Assembly: GCF_004378255.1 (NCBI RefSeq)
Contig: NZ_SNQG01000001.1
Location: 62,001-126,000, forward strand
Source: Mucilaginibacter phyllosphaerae
GTDB lineage: Bacteria > Bacteroidota > Bacteroidia > Sphingobacteriales > Sphingobacteriaceae
Length of the DNA: 64,000 nt
Reading direction: 5' to 3'
Of the stretch, positions 26,001 to 33,479 are shown in pieces; the stretch's first letter is position 1, and every line of letters starts with the position of its first letter. Position numbers and translations under genes: made by a program. The notes beneath the pieces are model-generated. The model ran no database searches, had not been told where the DNA came from, and saw nothing but the letters and a program-made list of their open reading frames with translations.

Positions 26001-26481
26001 CTCGTTTGTTAATATCACGGATGCTATCCATGTTGCCTTTTCCGTTCAAAAACATGTGCCGGGCAACCATATAATCAAGGCCCTTTGCTTCGCGAGTATC
26101 TATATTGGTTTTCAGGATAACCAACTGGCGGTTAACAATTGTTTTTAATGAATCTATCCTTTTTAATTGTGCAGGGTTATCAACCACTAAATTAGACAGC
26201 TGCATTAAGCTTTCGGTAATTTTTGGTACCGCATCGTTATATGGGTCCAAAAACTGTTTATTATTGGTGGCGCCGTAACCACGCATACCGGTTTCGCCGT
26301 CAATTAAATATTGTAATAAGTTGTTTGAAGTTTTGATAACCTTTTGAGTGTGGTTTACCCAAACGGTATCATCTTCCAGCTGTTTAATACTATTAAAAGA
26401 CAGCACGCCAACAATTAACACAAGCAAAATAGATATTGCAAAGCCTGCTAATACCTGGTTGCGAAAATTAAGCTTAAACAT
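23044..26481 (-). CDS. CHASE3-GAF hybrid histidine kinase with three receiver domains
   Basis: This 1145-residue membrane sensor has two transmembrane segments (about residues 9-29 and 185-208) flanking a CHASE3-type periplasmic four-helix domain (YLIDGETGMRGY motif). A GAF domain follows (about 255-395). Residues 400-487 form a Glu/Gln-rich coiled coil, before the kinase core with His498 in NMSHELRTPLN. Three receivers follow with Asp802, Asp925 and Asp1076. The coiled coil contains EELEA (410-414) and EEKAS (455-459), fitting the chemoreceptor methylation consensus [EQ][EQ]xx[AS]. It heads the operon with cheR and cheB. Confidence 0.92.
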   Translation of the reverse strand: MFKLNFRNQVLAGFAISILLVLIVGVLSFNSIKQLEDDTVWVNHTQKVIKTSNNLLQYLIDGETGMRGYGATNNKQFLDPYNDAVPKITESLMQLSNLVVDNPAQLKRIDSLKTIVNRQLVILKTNIDTREAKGLDYMVARHMFLNGKGNMDSIRDINKRVIDTENNLLEERKAASERASERAVIVIVIGCMVFVLIVVIMFYYIQATFARQKKIEEEVRVANLQLEKVLVENESKNWLLTGSGNLNERMQGQQSEKELSENILTEVSQYANALTGTLYLFDDNEERLELYASYAFNDPAMLKQTIRISEGWIGQAAKDERAAVVKGKLNDRLLLGTSILEDELIETFIVPFFFDKKLKGVIELGFRSEITDQIKEYILLVANDIGIAVNTSQARTIMHDLFEETQQQAEELEAQQEEMRVTNEELMNKTEMLQASEEELRVQQEELRTINAELEEKASLLEEKNQAIEEARQSISIKANELETTGRYKSEFLANMSHELRTPLNSILVLARILKDNKPLNLSEDQIKYASVIFNAGNDLLTLINDILDLSKIESGKLDMQNENVKVADILSDMQSLFAEVAGNKQINYSTSYNGVPPTIYTDKVRVEQVIKNLLSNAFKFTPENGSISIAAVAGPRENTISFKIKDSGIGIPSEKQKIIFEAFQQADGSTSRKYGGTGLGLSISRELASLLGGNITVTSQPGAGSEFTLTLPFEAKHVDNAEETLPTIENYQPTTFLDTVVKKSTDPNHEPFVIIVEDDKNFADILQDYARDHGFKSVMVNEGTNAVEIITEQQPDAVILDIMLPGKDGWQILKELKQAEATMHIPVHLMSAGEAAANRVRKEGAISFLKKPVNTETLDKLFADIMANNGTKFTQILLVEDHKAQSQALKDLMQSQGITVDQAFDGESAFRMLYEKEYQCVILDLNLPDISGLDLLDKIKEIDKFISLPVIINTAMELDKTSVNRLMQYANAMVVKTSKSSDRLIDEVNLFLNKISESGPKSTAPGAPVKGKNITKGKETIKGKKVLIVDDDMRNIFALSSALESYDLNVVIANDGEEAIAKLEEVTDIDIVLMDIMMPKMDGYEATRHIRKQNKWAKLPVIALTAKAMKDDREKCIAAGANDYITKPVDIDRLIALMQLWLDS

Positions 26482-26575
26482 AAAAGTGCGATATGATTAT
26501 ATGTGGTACAAATATGTTAAAAATATCTGCACCAAAAATACTATTAACTAATAAACATACAGGTGGTAACGCTGC

Positions 26576-26992
26576 TTATTCACCCTGCGTGTAAACACGT
26601 TTTTTTGATGCCAGCGCACCTGCAACGGCCAGCCCTGCACCCGCAAACAATACATACCAGCCCCATTTAAACGCTATTTGCCTGGTTAAAAACCCGTTGA
26701 TCCCCTTAAATGGTATAAAGCTGAAACTTGCCTTAATTTTTAGTATGGCAGCCACATAAAGTAACACCACCAAAACCAGTGCAGACCATGCGGCAATACG
26801 GGTTACTTTTGTTTGGTTAAGTACCGTACAGAGTATGCCAATAACGCCGGTTAGCATAATTACCATGCCGTAGGGTTGGTTTAGCTTGTAAACATTCCAG
26901 TTAACTAAATGAAACGGGCGCAGCATGGGGCAAAAGGTTGCCGCAATAAGTATAACAAAACCCAAAAGCGAGATAAGCGATGCGGGGCGCAT
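26576..26992 (-). CDS. Small four-helix membrane protein of unknown function
   Basis: The 138-residue protein has about four hydrophobic segments (residues 5-24, 42-60, 68-88 and 110-128), with a basic tail SKKRVYTQGE. It has no motif I recognise. It begins 9 bases after the gldC stop on the same strand, so it is probably cotranscribed with gldC. It could be a DUF-type inner-membrane protein. Confidence 0.6.
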   Translation of the reverse strand: MRPASLISLLGFVILIAATFCPMLRPFHLVNWNVYKLNQPYGMVIMLTGVIGILCTVLNQTKVTRIAAWSALVLVVLLYVAAILKIKASFSFIPFKGINGFLTRQIAFKWGWYVLFAGAGLAVAGALASKKRVYTQGE

Positions 26993-27001
26993 AGATAAAA
27001 A

Positions 27002-27331
27002 TTATTTTTTGATCTCCATTTTATCGGCAAAGTGGGCGCAGTAATCGCGCAGGTCTTCTACGATGTTCTTCTCGCCGGTGGCGCGTAAAAAAGTATCGCC
27101 CATGGTTTGCAGGGTTTCATAAAAAAAGCGCTTCATCTCATCAACCGGCATATCCTTTGTCCACAGGTCAATTTTAAGCGTATTCTGGTAGCTTTTATCC
27201 CAAAGGGATAACATCATGGCCTGTACCGGCAGGGCCTCTTTATTTTGCGAATCGGTTGATTCCCACAGGATATTTTCCGGAATGTTATTATCGTCGAGTT
27301 GAATGGTTAGCTTTATTTCAGCAGTTTTCAT
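27002..27331 (-). CDS. gldC: Gliding motility protein GldC
   Basis: GldC is a small cytoplasmic protein linked to gliding motility and type IX secretion in Bacteroidota; its biochemical role is not firmly known. The 109-residue protein starts KTAEIKLTIQLDDNNIPE and continues with MMLSLWDKSYQNTLKIDLWTKDMPVDEMKRFF and ETLQTMGDTFLRATG, which I recognise as the GldC family. Length is typical. Other gld or por genes are not in the window, so presence alone does not prove gliding. Two GAATTAGTG repeats lie just upstream. Confidence 0.85.
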   Translation of the reverse strand: MKTAEIKLTIQLDDNNIPENILWESTDSQNKEALPVQAMMLSLWDKSYQNTLKIDLWTKDMPVDEMKRFFYETLQTMGDTFLRATGEKNIVEDLRDYCAHFADKMEIKK

Positions 27332-27417
27332 TTTTTGAATTAGTGGTTATTGAATTAGTGATTTAGCGATTTCTTCCTCTGCATATTTGCACATCTAAAC
27401 CGGCACATCCGTAATAA

Positions 27418-27729
27418 TTATTTAACAAGAAAAAATATGATCAGCACCAAAGTTATAAAGCTTAACTCTACAATCCATAGTTTTTTAGTTTCGGGGAAGA
27501 AATTACGAAAAATTATATCCAGCCATGACACTACAACCGCAAAAAGGATAAATATCCAGCCGATGGTACCGCTCCAGTGTTCATAAGGAGCGCCTGTTAT
27601 TTTAGCACCGTTTATAAATATATAGCCTGCCAGTATAAAGAAAAAAGCCGTAGCAAAATTCAGCGGCGTTATCCTGAATTTTTTGGTATTAGAATCGTTT
27701 TTTTTTGCCAGATCGTTTTGCTCCGCCAT
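27418..27729 (-). CDS. Small membrane protein
   Basis: The start at 27729 gives 103 residues; a farther upstream Met would push far into the DEAD-box gene. There are three hydrophobic segments (about residues 22-40, 50-68 and 82-102) after a charged N-terminus (AEQNDLAKKNDSNTKKF). The family is not recognised. It overlaps the last 41 bases of the helicase gene on the same strand, in another frame, so it is probably translated as a follower of that gene. Confidence 0.6.
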   Translation of the reverse strand: MAEQNDLAKKNDSNTKKFRITPLNFATAFFFILAGYIFINGAKITGAPYEHWSGTIGWIFILFAVVVSWLDIIFRNFFPETKKLWIVELSFITLVLIIFFLVK

Positions 27730-29053
27730 ATTGTTTAGCTGGTTTCTTATTAGCACTGTTGGGTTGTCGTTTTGCCTTTTCGGCATCAAATTTTTTATGC
27801 TGGTTAAGCGTTTTCTTTTCGTGGAAGGCACCTTTAAAATCGGGGTCTTCCTTACGCTTTTGCAAATCTATCTCCCGGGCCTGATCCTGCCTTTCCTCGT
27901 ACGGTGTTTCTTCAATAAAAACACCGTCAGGAATGGAATGTACCGGGATAGTTTGCCTGATCAGCTTCTGGATCTTGTTGATATAATACTCTTCTGACGG
28001 CACAGCAAAGGTAATGGCCACACCCGAGTTATATGCCCTGCCCGTACGGCCAATACGATGCACATAATCTTCAATCACCACGGGCACATCAAAGTTTATT
28101 ACGTGGCTTACATCACTTACATCAATACCGCGCGATGCCACATCTGTAGCTACCAGTATCTTTACCTCATCGTTTTTAAATGAGTTGATAGAATTTATCC
28201 GCGTGTTTTGCCCTTTGTTGGCGTGCAGTACCTTTACTTCCTTTTCGCCAAACTTACGCAGCAAAAACTTGTACACATCCTCTGCAGCCACGCGGGTTTT
28301 GCAAAATATCATCAGCTTTTTAATATCGCCCTCTTTATCAAGCAGGGTTTTAAGCAGGTTTATCTTGGTTTTTACGTTGGGTACATGGTACAATTGCTGG
28401 TCCACCGTTTCGGCAGTGGTGGCCTGCGGGGTAACTTCTATTACCGTTGGGAACTCCAGGAAATTATGCGACAGCTCCTGTATCTTATCAGACATGGTGG
28501 CCGAAAACAGCAGGTTCTGGCGTTTTACCGGCACTACCTCTAAAATGCGGTTTATCTGCGGCATAAAGCCCATATCCATCATTTTATCAGCCTCATCCAA
28601 TACTAATGTATTAATAGTTTTGGTTACGATGTGTCCGGCTATATAAACATCCAGAAAACGGCCCGGTGTTGCCACAATAATATCTACCCCTTTATTAATA
28701 TTCTCTATTTGTGTTTTAGGGCCGATGCCGCCGTAAAGCACCACTACACGTAAATCGGTATTTACTGCAAAGGCTTTAATGTTCTCTTCTATTTGCATGG
28801 CCAGTTCGCGCGTTGGCGATATGATCAAAGCCCGCGGGTTATCACCCTGGGCATATTTAAGCTTCATTAATACAGGCAGCACATAAGCAGCAGTTTTACC
28901 CGTGCCCGTTTGCGCTATACCCATTACATCCTGCCCGTTCATGATGGGCGGGATAGCTTTTTGCTGTATGGGCGTAGCTTCGGTATAACCGGCGTCGGCA
29001 ATGGCATTTAATATTTGCCGGTTAAATTTAAAATCTTCAAAGGTTACAGCCAT
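27689..29053 (-). CDS. DEAD-box ATP-dependent RNA helicase (RhlE-like)
   Basis: The 454-residue protein has all DEAD-box motifs: Q motif (YTEATPIQQKAIP), AQTGTGKT, PTRELA, TPGR, DEAD in VLDEADKMMDMGF, SAT, ARGID-type SRGID and HRIGRTGR. The tail after residue 370 is basic and ends GGAKRSGKKKRF, as in RhlE-type cold-shock or ribosome-associated helicases. A GAFHEKK motif in the tail also occurs in the degenerate paralogue at 44465. A TATCTTTG -7 box lies 5 bases upstream of the ATG. Confidence 0.93.
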   Translation of the reverse strand: MAVTFEDFKFNRQILNAIADAGYTEATPIQQKAIPPIMNGQDVMGIAQTGTGKTAAYVLPVLMKLKYAQGDNPRALIISPTRELAMQIEENIKAFAVNTDLRVVVLYGGIGPKTQIENINKGVDIIVATPGRFLDVYIAGHIVTKTINTLVLDEADKMMDMGFMPQINRILEVVPVKRQNLLFSATMSDKIQELSHNFLEFPTVIEVTPQATTAETVDQQLYHVPNVKTKINLLKTLLDKEGDIKKLMIFCKTRVAAEDVYKFLLRKFGEKEVKVLHANKGQNTRINSINSFKNDEVKILVATDVASRGIDVSDVSHVINFDVPVVIEDYVHRIGRTGRAYNSGVAITFAVPSEEYYINKIQKLIRQTIPVHSIPDGVFIEETPYEERQDQAREIDLQKRKEDPDFKGAFHEKKTLNQHKKFDAEKAKRQPNSANKKPAKQYGGAKRSGKKKRF

Positions 29054-29058
29054 AGCCG

Positions 29059-29066
29059 CAAAGATA
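29059..29066 (-). promoter_or_regulatory. Putative -7 box directly before the DEAD-box helicase start
   Basis: The minus strand reads TATCTTTG, an exact TAnnTTTG match, with five bases between the box and the ATG. If used, transcription would begin at or beside the start codon. Confidence 0.4.
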
Positions 29067-29241
29067 GGGTTTTGTTTTTAGTGGGCTGCCCCAAGTATAA
29101 AACTACTAAAGATAACAGCAGCCGTTTTCATTTTCGAACGCATTCTTCAATTATATCATTGGTCGATACATTTTGCTGTATCATCTATACATCATTGTGC
29201 GTATAAGTGTCAAAAATCATATTAGCCCCATATTTTAAAAC

Positions 29242-29880
29242 ATGAAAAAAATCTTACTTACCGCAATCACTTTAATTTTATTCGTTGGCGCATCATCTGC
29301 ACAAATTGGCAAAGGCCATAAATACCTGGGCGGCAGTTTTAATTTTAGCTATGATGAAGATGGCACCACACAAAACTATATTTTTGATACCGGCATCTCT
29401 CAATATTCCAACTACAAAATTGTAAGCTTTAACATCAGCCCCGAATTTGGCTTTTTCCTGAATGATAAATGGGCTATCGGCATCCAGCCAGGTTATTCCA
29501 GAGTATCAGGCACCGAAACTACCAATTTCGCTTCAACATCATCAGCCGTAAGCAGTTACACTTATACCAACAAATACCATACAGATATTATTGGCCTGGC
29601 TGTTAACCTGCGTTATTACTACATGATAAACGATAAGTTTGGGATTTACCCGCAAATGGGCTTAAGCACAACTCACAATGCCGATAATTTAAACAACGGG
29701 CATTTATCTGCCTTCGCGGGGCCAAATGTTGTATTCTTTCCTTCGCCCAAAGTTGGTTTAAATATGGGCTTTGGTAACCTGAGCTATCAATACAGCTATT
29801 TAACAAAAGGCAGCTATTTTAACGCCAGCCTTAACAACAACTTTAATTTTGGTGTAAACTATTACTTCGGGAGTAAATAG
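29242..29880 (+). CDS. Outer-membrane beta-barrel protein
   Basis: The 212-residue protein has a signal peptide (residues 1-20, ending SSAQ) and alternating hydrophobic strands with terminal VNYYFG. This is the outer-membrane beta-barrel (OMP_b-brl) type of eight-stranded Bacteroidota barrel. No plug or enzyme motif is visible. It probably serves as a small porin-like or structural outer-membrane protein. It is alone, upstream of a large inverted repeat. Confidence 0.75.
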   Translation: MKKILLTAITLILFVGASSAQIGKGHKYLGGSFNFSYDEDGTTQNYIFDTGISQYSNYKIVSFNISPEFGFFLNDKWAIGIQPGYSRVSGTETTNFASTSSAVSSYTYTNKYHTDIIGLAVNLRYYYMINDKFGIYPQMGLSTTHNADNLNNGHLSAFAGPNVVFFPSPKVGLNMGFGNLSYQYSYLTKGSYFNASLNNNFNFGVNYYFGSK

Positions 29881-29885
29881 AATTG

Positions 29886-29949
29886 GAGTCAAGAATCAGG
29901 AATTAATAAAAGGCTAAACCCCACAGTCTTCATTTCTGATTCTTGACTC
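29886..29949. repeat. Intergenic inverted repeat
   Basis: The arms GAGTCAAGAATCAG (29886-29899) and CTGATTCTTGACTC (29936-29949) are perfect complements. They extend to 18 pairs with one G-T mismatch and enclose a 32-36-base loop. No T-run follows, so a simple terminator is unlikely. It sits between the barrel gene and the dihydroorotase promoter and may be a copy of a dispersed intergenic repeat. Confidence 0.6.
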
Positions 29950-29971
29950 TTCTTATCTTGACGCTAAAAAC

Positions 29972-29979
29972 TATCTTTG
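29972..29979 (+). promoter_or_regulatory. Putative -7 box directly before the dihydroorotase start
   Basis: TATCTTTG is an exact TAnnTTTG match, five bases before the ATG at 29985, the same spacing as at the DEAD-box gene. A TTG at 29943-29945 lies 26 bases upstream, slightly too far for a standard -33 element. Confidence 0.4.
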
Positions 29980-29984
29980 CCCTT

Positions 29985-31319
29985 ATGGCATCAATCATTA
30001 TAAAAAACGCAACCATAGTTAACGAAGGCCGCCAGATGGCAGCAGATATCTTAATAAAAGATGGTTTTATTGAAAAGATTGACGGGCACATAAACACCAA
30101 AGCCGATAAAGAAATTAATGCCGAAGGGCTGCACCTTTTACCGGGTTGCATAGACGACCAGGTGCATTTTCGCGAGCCGGGTTTAACGCATAAGGGCAAT
30201 ATCGCAACAGAATCCCGCGCGGCTGTGGCTGGTGGTATCACATCTTTTATGGAGATGCCCAATACCGTACCCAACGCTTTAACCCAGCAGCTTTTACAGG
30301 ATAAATATAATATAGCTGCCCAAAACTCCCCGGCCAACTACTCCTTTTTTATGGGTGCATCAAACGATAACCTGGACGAGGTTTTGTGTACCGATGCCAA
30401 AAATGTTTGCGGTGTAAAAGTTTTTATGGGTTCATCAACAGGGAATATGCTGGTAGATAACCCAACTACGCTGGAACAGCTTTTTGCCCGGTCGCCCATG
30501 CTGATAGCTACCCATTGCGAAGATGAGGCCACTATTAAAAGTAACCTGGAGCATTATAAACAATTACTTGGCGACAATATCCCGGTAAAGATGCATCCGG
30601 TTATCCGCAGTGCCGAGGCCTGTTATCTGTCATCATCTATGGCGGTTGAGCTGGCTAAAAAAAATAACACCCGCCTGCACATCCTGCATATATCTACCGC
30701 TAAAGAAACGCATCTGTTCAGCAATGATATACCGCTGGCTAACAAGCGCATAACCGCCGAAGCCTGCATACACCACTTATGGTTTACCGATGCTGATTAC
30801 GAAGGAAAAGGCAACCTGATTAAATGGAACCCCGCCGTTAAAACAGAGGCCGACCGCGATGAAATATTAAAGGCTGTTTTAGATGGCCGGATAGATGTGA
30901 TAGCTACAGACCATGCCCCGCATACCAGCGAAGAAAAGGCGCAATCCTATCTGCAGGCGCCAAGCGGCGGCCCGCTGGTGCAGCACGCTCTGCCCGCCAT
31001 GCTGCAACTTTACCATCAGGGGAAAATAACGCTGGAACAGATCGCCGAAAAAATGGCGCATAACGTGGCCACCATCTTCCAGATAGAAAAACGTGGCTTT
31101 ATCCGCGAAGGTTACTGGGCAGATATGGTGCTGGTAAACCTGAACAACCCATGGCAGGTAAACAAGGGCAATATCTTGTATAAATGCGGCTGGTCGCCGT
31201 TTGAGGGAAGCACTTTTAAAGCCAAAGTAATCAGTACCATTGTATCGGGCAATCTGGTTTACGAAAACGGGGATTTCATTAATGAAAAAAGCGGACAAAG
31301 GATGACCTTTACCCGCTAA
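29985..31319 (+). CDS. Dihydroorotase (amidohydrolase family)
   Basis: Dihydroorotase closes carbamoyl-aspartate to dihydroorotate in pyrimidine synthesis. Starting at 29985 the protein has 444 residues. The metal motif reads IDDQVHFREPG (Gln59-Val-His61), where most amidohydrolases have HxH. It also has SFMEMPNT, the LIATHCEDE His, HILHISTA and the catalytic Asp in ATDHAPHTSEEK. The metal-bridging Lys is likely the conserved Lys in VKVFMGSSTGNM. I recall the QVH form from other Bacteroidota dihydroorotases, so it probably works. A longer reading frame starts at 29943 but covers the promoter box. Confidence 0.88.
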   Translation: MASIIIKNATIVNEGRQMAADILIKDGFIEKIDGHINTKADKEINAEGLHLLPGCIDDQVHFREPGLTHKGNIATESRAAVAGGITSFMEMPNTVPNALTQQLLQDKYNIAAQNSPANYSFFMGASNDNLDEVLCTDAKNVCGVKVFMGSSTGNMLVDNPTTLEQLFARSPMLIATHCEDEATIKSNLEHYKQLLGDNIPVKMHPVIRSAEACYLSSSMAVELAKKNNTRLHILHISTAKETHLFSNDIPLANKRITAEACIHHLWFTDADYEGKGNLIKWNPAVKTEADRDEILKAVLDGRIDVIATDHAPHTSEEKAQSYLQAPSGGPLVQHALPAMLQLYHQGKITLEQIAEKMAHNVATIFQIEKRGFIREGYWADMVLVNLNNPWQVNKGNILYKCGWSPFEGSTFKAKVISTIVSGNLVYENGDFINEKSGQRMTFTR

Positions 31320-31338
31320 TTTAGTTTAAGTGTTAGGC

Positions 31339-31764
31339 TTATTTTTCTATCAGCTTTTTTAAGCCATCAAAAATCATATGCCAGTTTTGTTCGGAATGCT
31401 GTTTGGATGCTTCGTTTTTTACATTATTCTGGGTAATGGTTAATGTGGTAACATTGCAAGCTTCATCTAATTCGTAACTGATATCTGCATAATTTTCAGG
31501 CTTGTCTTCGGTGCCGGCCATACTGCTCCAATAGCTGTATTTTACATATTTGCCGGGCACAATTTCTTTAATAATACCTTTGTCTTGGTAGCTTTTACCA
31601 TCCCATTCTCCGCTAAAGGTAATTGGGCTGCCTTCCTGCCAGTTGGATTTTAAAATGGTGCCGAAGAAATATTGCTTAACCATTTCAGGGTTGGTTAAGC
31701 CTTTCCAAACTTCAGCTTCAGGTGCATTAAATTCTACCTGTGTTGTTAGTGTTAATGTATTCAT
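31339..31764 (-). CDS. SRPBCC/AHSA1-domain protein
   Basis: The ATG at 31764 gives 141 residues. The sequence TLTTQVEFNAPEAEVWKGLTNPEMVKQYFFG and the later GEWDGKSYQDKGIIKEIVPGKYVKYSYWSSM match the AHSA1 (activator of Hsp90 ATPase homologue) branch of the START/SRPBCC fold. The fold makes a deep cavity for a hydrophobic ligand; the ligand is unknown. It lies 116 bases downstream of the WYL regulator on the same strand and may be its target (inference). Confidence 0.8.
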   Translation of the reverse strand: MNTLTLTTQVEFNAPEAEVWKGLTNPEMVKQYFFGTILKSNWQEGSPITFSGEWDGKSYQDKGIIKEIVPGKYVKYSYWSSMAGTEDKPENYADISYELDEACNVTTLTITQNNVKNEASKQHSEQNWHMIFDGLKKLIEK

Positions 31765-31880
31765 AGTTATATTTAATATAACCACAAAAAAAGAATGCGT
31801 TTTGACAACGGTATGTCAGCAGGAAAAGATTTTTTGCTGTTCGATTTTAATCCGGGATGATCACAGCAGGTTTTGAACAG

Positions 31881-32840
31881 TTACATTGGCACCGTCGCCA
31901 TATTACGTTTTAAAATAGCTTCTGCAATTTCTGATACCTTGTCCTTTACCTTCTGCGGAGCCATAATCTCGGCATGGTCGCCAAACATCATCAGCCAGCG
32001 CACAAAACCCTCAATAGATACGGTAAGAAAGGTCATTTCTGTAAAATTGCCCGTTTGTTTTTCAGATACAAAGCCATGATAATATCGCTGTTCGTTAATA
32101 AAATTGATGATTTTGCTTTCCACTTTTATAACGATAGTTTCCAGCTGATGCTCTGATGCGGTTTGCGCAAGATAATCTTTAAGTGCAGGATGGTTACCTT
32201 CAAAAACAAGATCTGTTTCCTGTATCTGCAGAATCCTGTCGAGCCTGAAATCGCGGTAATCTTTACGCATACGGCAATAGGCTATCAGGTGCCAGTAGCT
32301 ATCCAGGTAAAATATGCCTACGGCCTCTATATGGCGGTTAGTTTTGGTTTGGGTATAACCAGCCATGTAATCAATGCAAAGTATTTTTTTATGTGCTATG
32401 CCATTTAAGATAGTTTGGATATGATTGTTATTATTTACCCTGCGCTGTGTTTGGCTTTTAAGTACCTCTATACTGCCGTCTATACTTTCTAACAGATCTT
32501 TTTCGGTAGTTTTTAGTATCGCCCGCACCTTATCCATGGCCGACCGGTATTGCGCCGAGGTAGATGCATCGGTCATTTTTTCCATAAACTTTTCGGCAGT
32601 TAAAAATGCCGTAGCTTCTTCCCGGGTAAACATTACAGGAGGCAACCGATACCCCTCAACCAGGGAGTACCCCACACCTGCTTCGCCTATGATTGGCACT
32701 CCGGCTTCTTCTAACGAACGCACATCGCGGTAAATGGTACGCAGGCTTACATTAAATTTTGCTGCAATATCGCCAGCCTTTACTATACGGCGGGTTTGCA
32801 GCTGTATCAGTATGGCAGATATACGGTCTATGCGGTTCAT
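31881..32840 (-). CDS. YafY-type WYL-domain transcriptional regulator
   Basis: The 319-residue protein has an N-terminal HTH (residues 5-60: KAGDIAAKFNVSLRTIYRDVRSLEEAG with a wing). A WYL domain follows at residues about 150-230, ending YWHLIAYCRMRKDYRDFRLDRI. The C-terminal extension (WCX-like) contains LTVSIEGFVRWLMMFG. WYL domains bind ligands such as nucleotides or nucleic acids, and in Bacteroidota they often regulate a neighbouring gene. The SRPBCC gene downstream is the simplest candidate. A DUF2007 gene is divergent, 51 bases away. Confidence 0.88.
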   Translation of the reverse strand: MNRIDRISAILIQLQTRRIVKAGDIAAKFNVSLRTIYRDVRSLEEAGVPIIGEAGVGYSLVEGYRLPPVMFTREEATAFLTAEKFMEKMTDASTSAQYRSAMDKVRAILKTTEKDLLESIDGSIEVLKSQTQRRVNNNNHIQTILNGIAHKKILCIDYMAGYTQTKTNRHIEAVGIFYLDSYWHLIAYCRMRKDYRDFRLDRILQIQETDLVFEGNHPALKDYLAQTASEHQLETIVIKVESKIINFINEQRYYHGFVSEKQTGNFTEMTFLTVSIEGFVRWLMMFGDHAEIMAPQKVKDKVSEIAEAILKRNMATVPM

Positions 32841-32891
32841 TGCACCAAATTAACAAAAAACAAAGTACCTTAGTATATCTGTTATATAATT

Positions 32892-33332
32892 ATGGAAGAA
32901 CCAACGCAGGACAAGATCATAACGCTTGAGCAATATTACGACCCGATGCTGGCACATATTATGCGCACCAAGCTGGAGGATAATGATATTCCCTGCTTTA
33001 TTGCCGATGATAACATTATATCTGCCAACCCCGTATTTAATAACGCAGTTGGAGGGATAAAACTAAAAATATTTGAACGCGACCTGCAACGCAGCCGCGA
33101 ACTACTGGCACAACAAGGCAACCTGCACGAACAAGACCATTTTGAGATTGACGAAGAAACGCACGCCCCTGTTATTTGCCCTTATTGTGCATCCACAAAT
33201 GTGCGCTATGGTGCTGCAACCGAAAGGAAAGCGCATTGGCTGATCACCTTAATATCTGCACTGCTATCAGTTTTACCATTTTACACCCGCAAAGCCTGGC
33301 ATTGCTTTAATTGCCAAAGGGATTTTGAATGA
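32892..33332 (+). CDS. DUF2007-type protein with C-terminal zinc ribbon
   Basis: The 146-residue protein starts with a DUF2007-like 'putative signal-transducing' ferredoxin-fold domain (ITLEQYYDPMLAHIMRTKLEDNDI ... GGIKLKIFERDLQRSRELLAQ). A linker follows, then a zinc ribbon with CPYC and CFNC (about residues 97-140), interrupted by a hydrophobic stretch (WLITLISALLSVLPFYTR) that could be a membrane helix. It is divergent from the WYL regulator. TACCTTAG at 32866-32873 resembles a -7 box. Confidence 0.75.
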   Translation: MEEPTQDKIITLEQYYDPMLAHIMRTKLEDNDIPCFIADDNIISANPVFNNAVGGIKLKIFERDLQRSRELLAQQGNLHEQDHFEIDEETHAPVICPYCASTNVRYGAATERKAHWLITLISALLSVLPFYTRKAWHCFNCQRDFE

Positions 33333-33479
33333 TGCATATGGTGTTTGCTTTTAAAAAGGCCTATCTTCCTGTCATTTCCTCTACAGCCCAGTTTCCGAAC
33401 CAAAGTTAAGGCATGATACTTTTTGTATTAAAGCTGATACATTTATGCTTATTATTGCCCTATTATTATATTTATCCTC

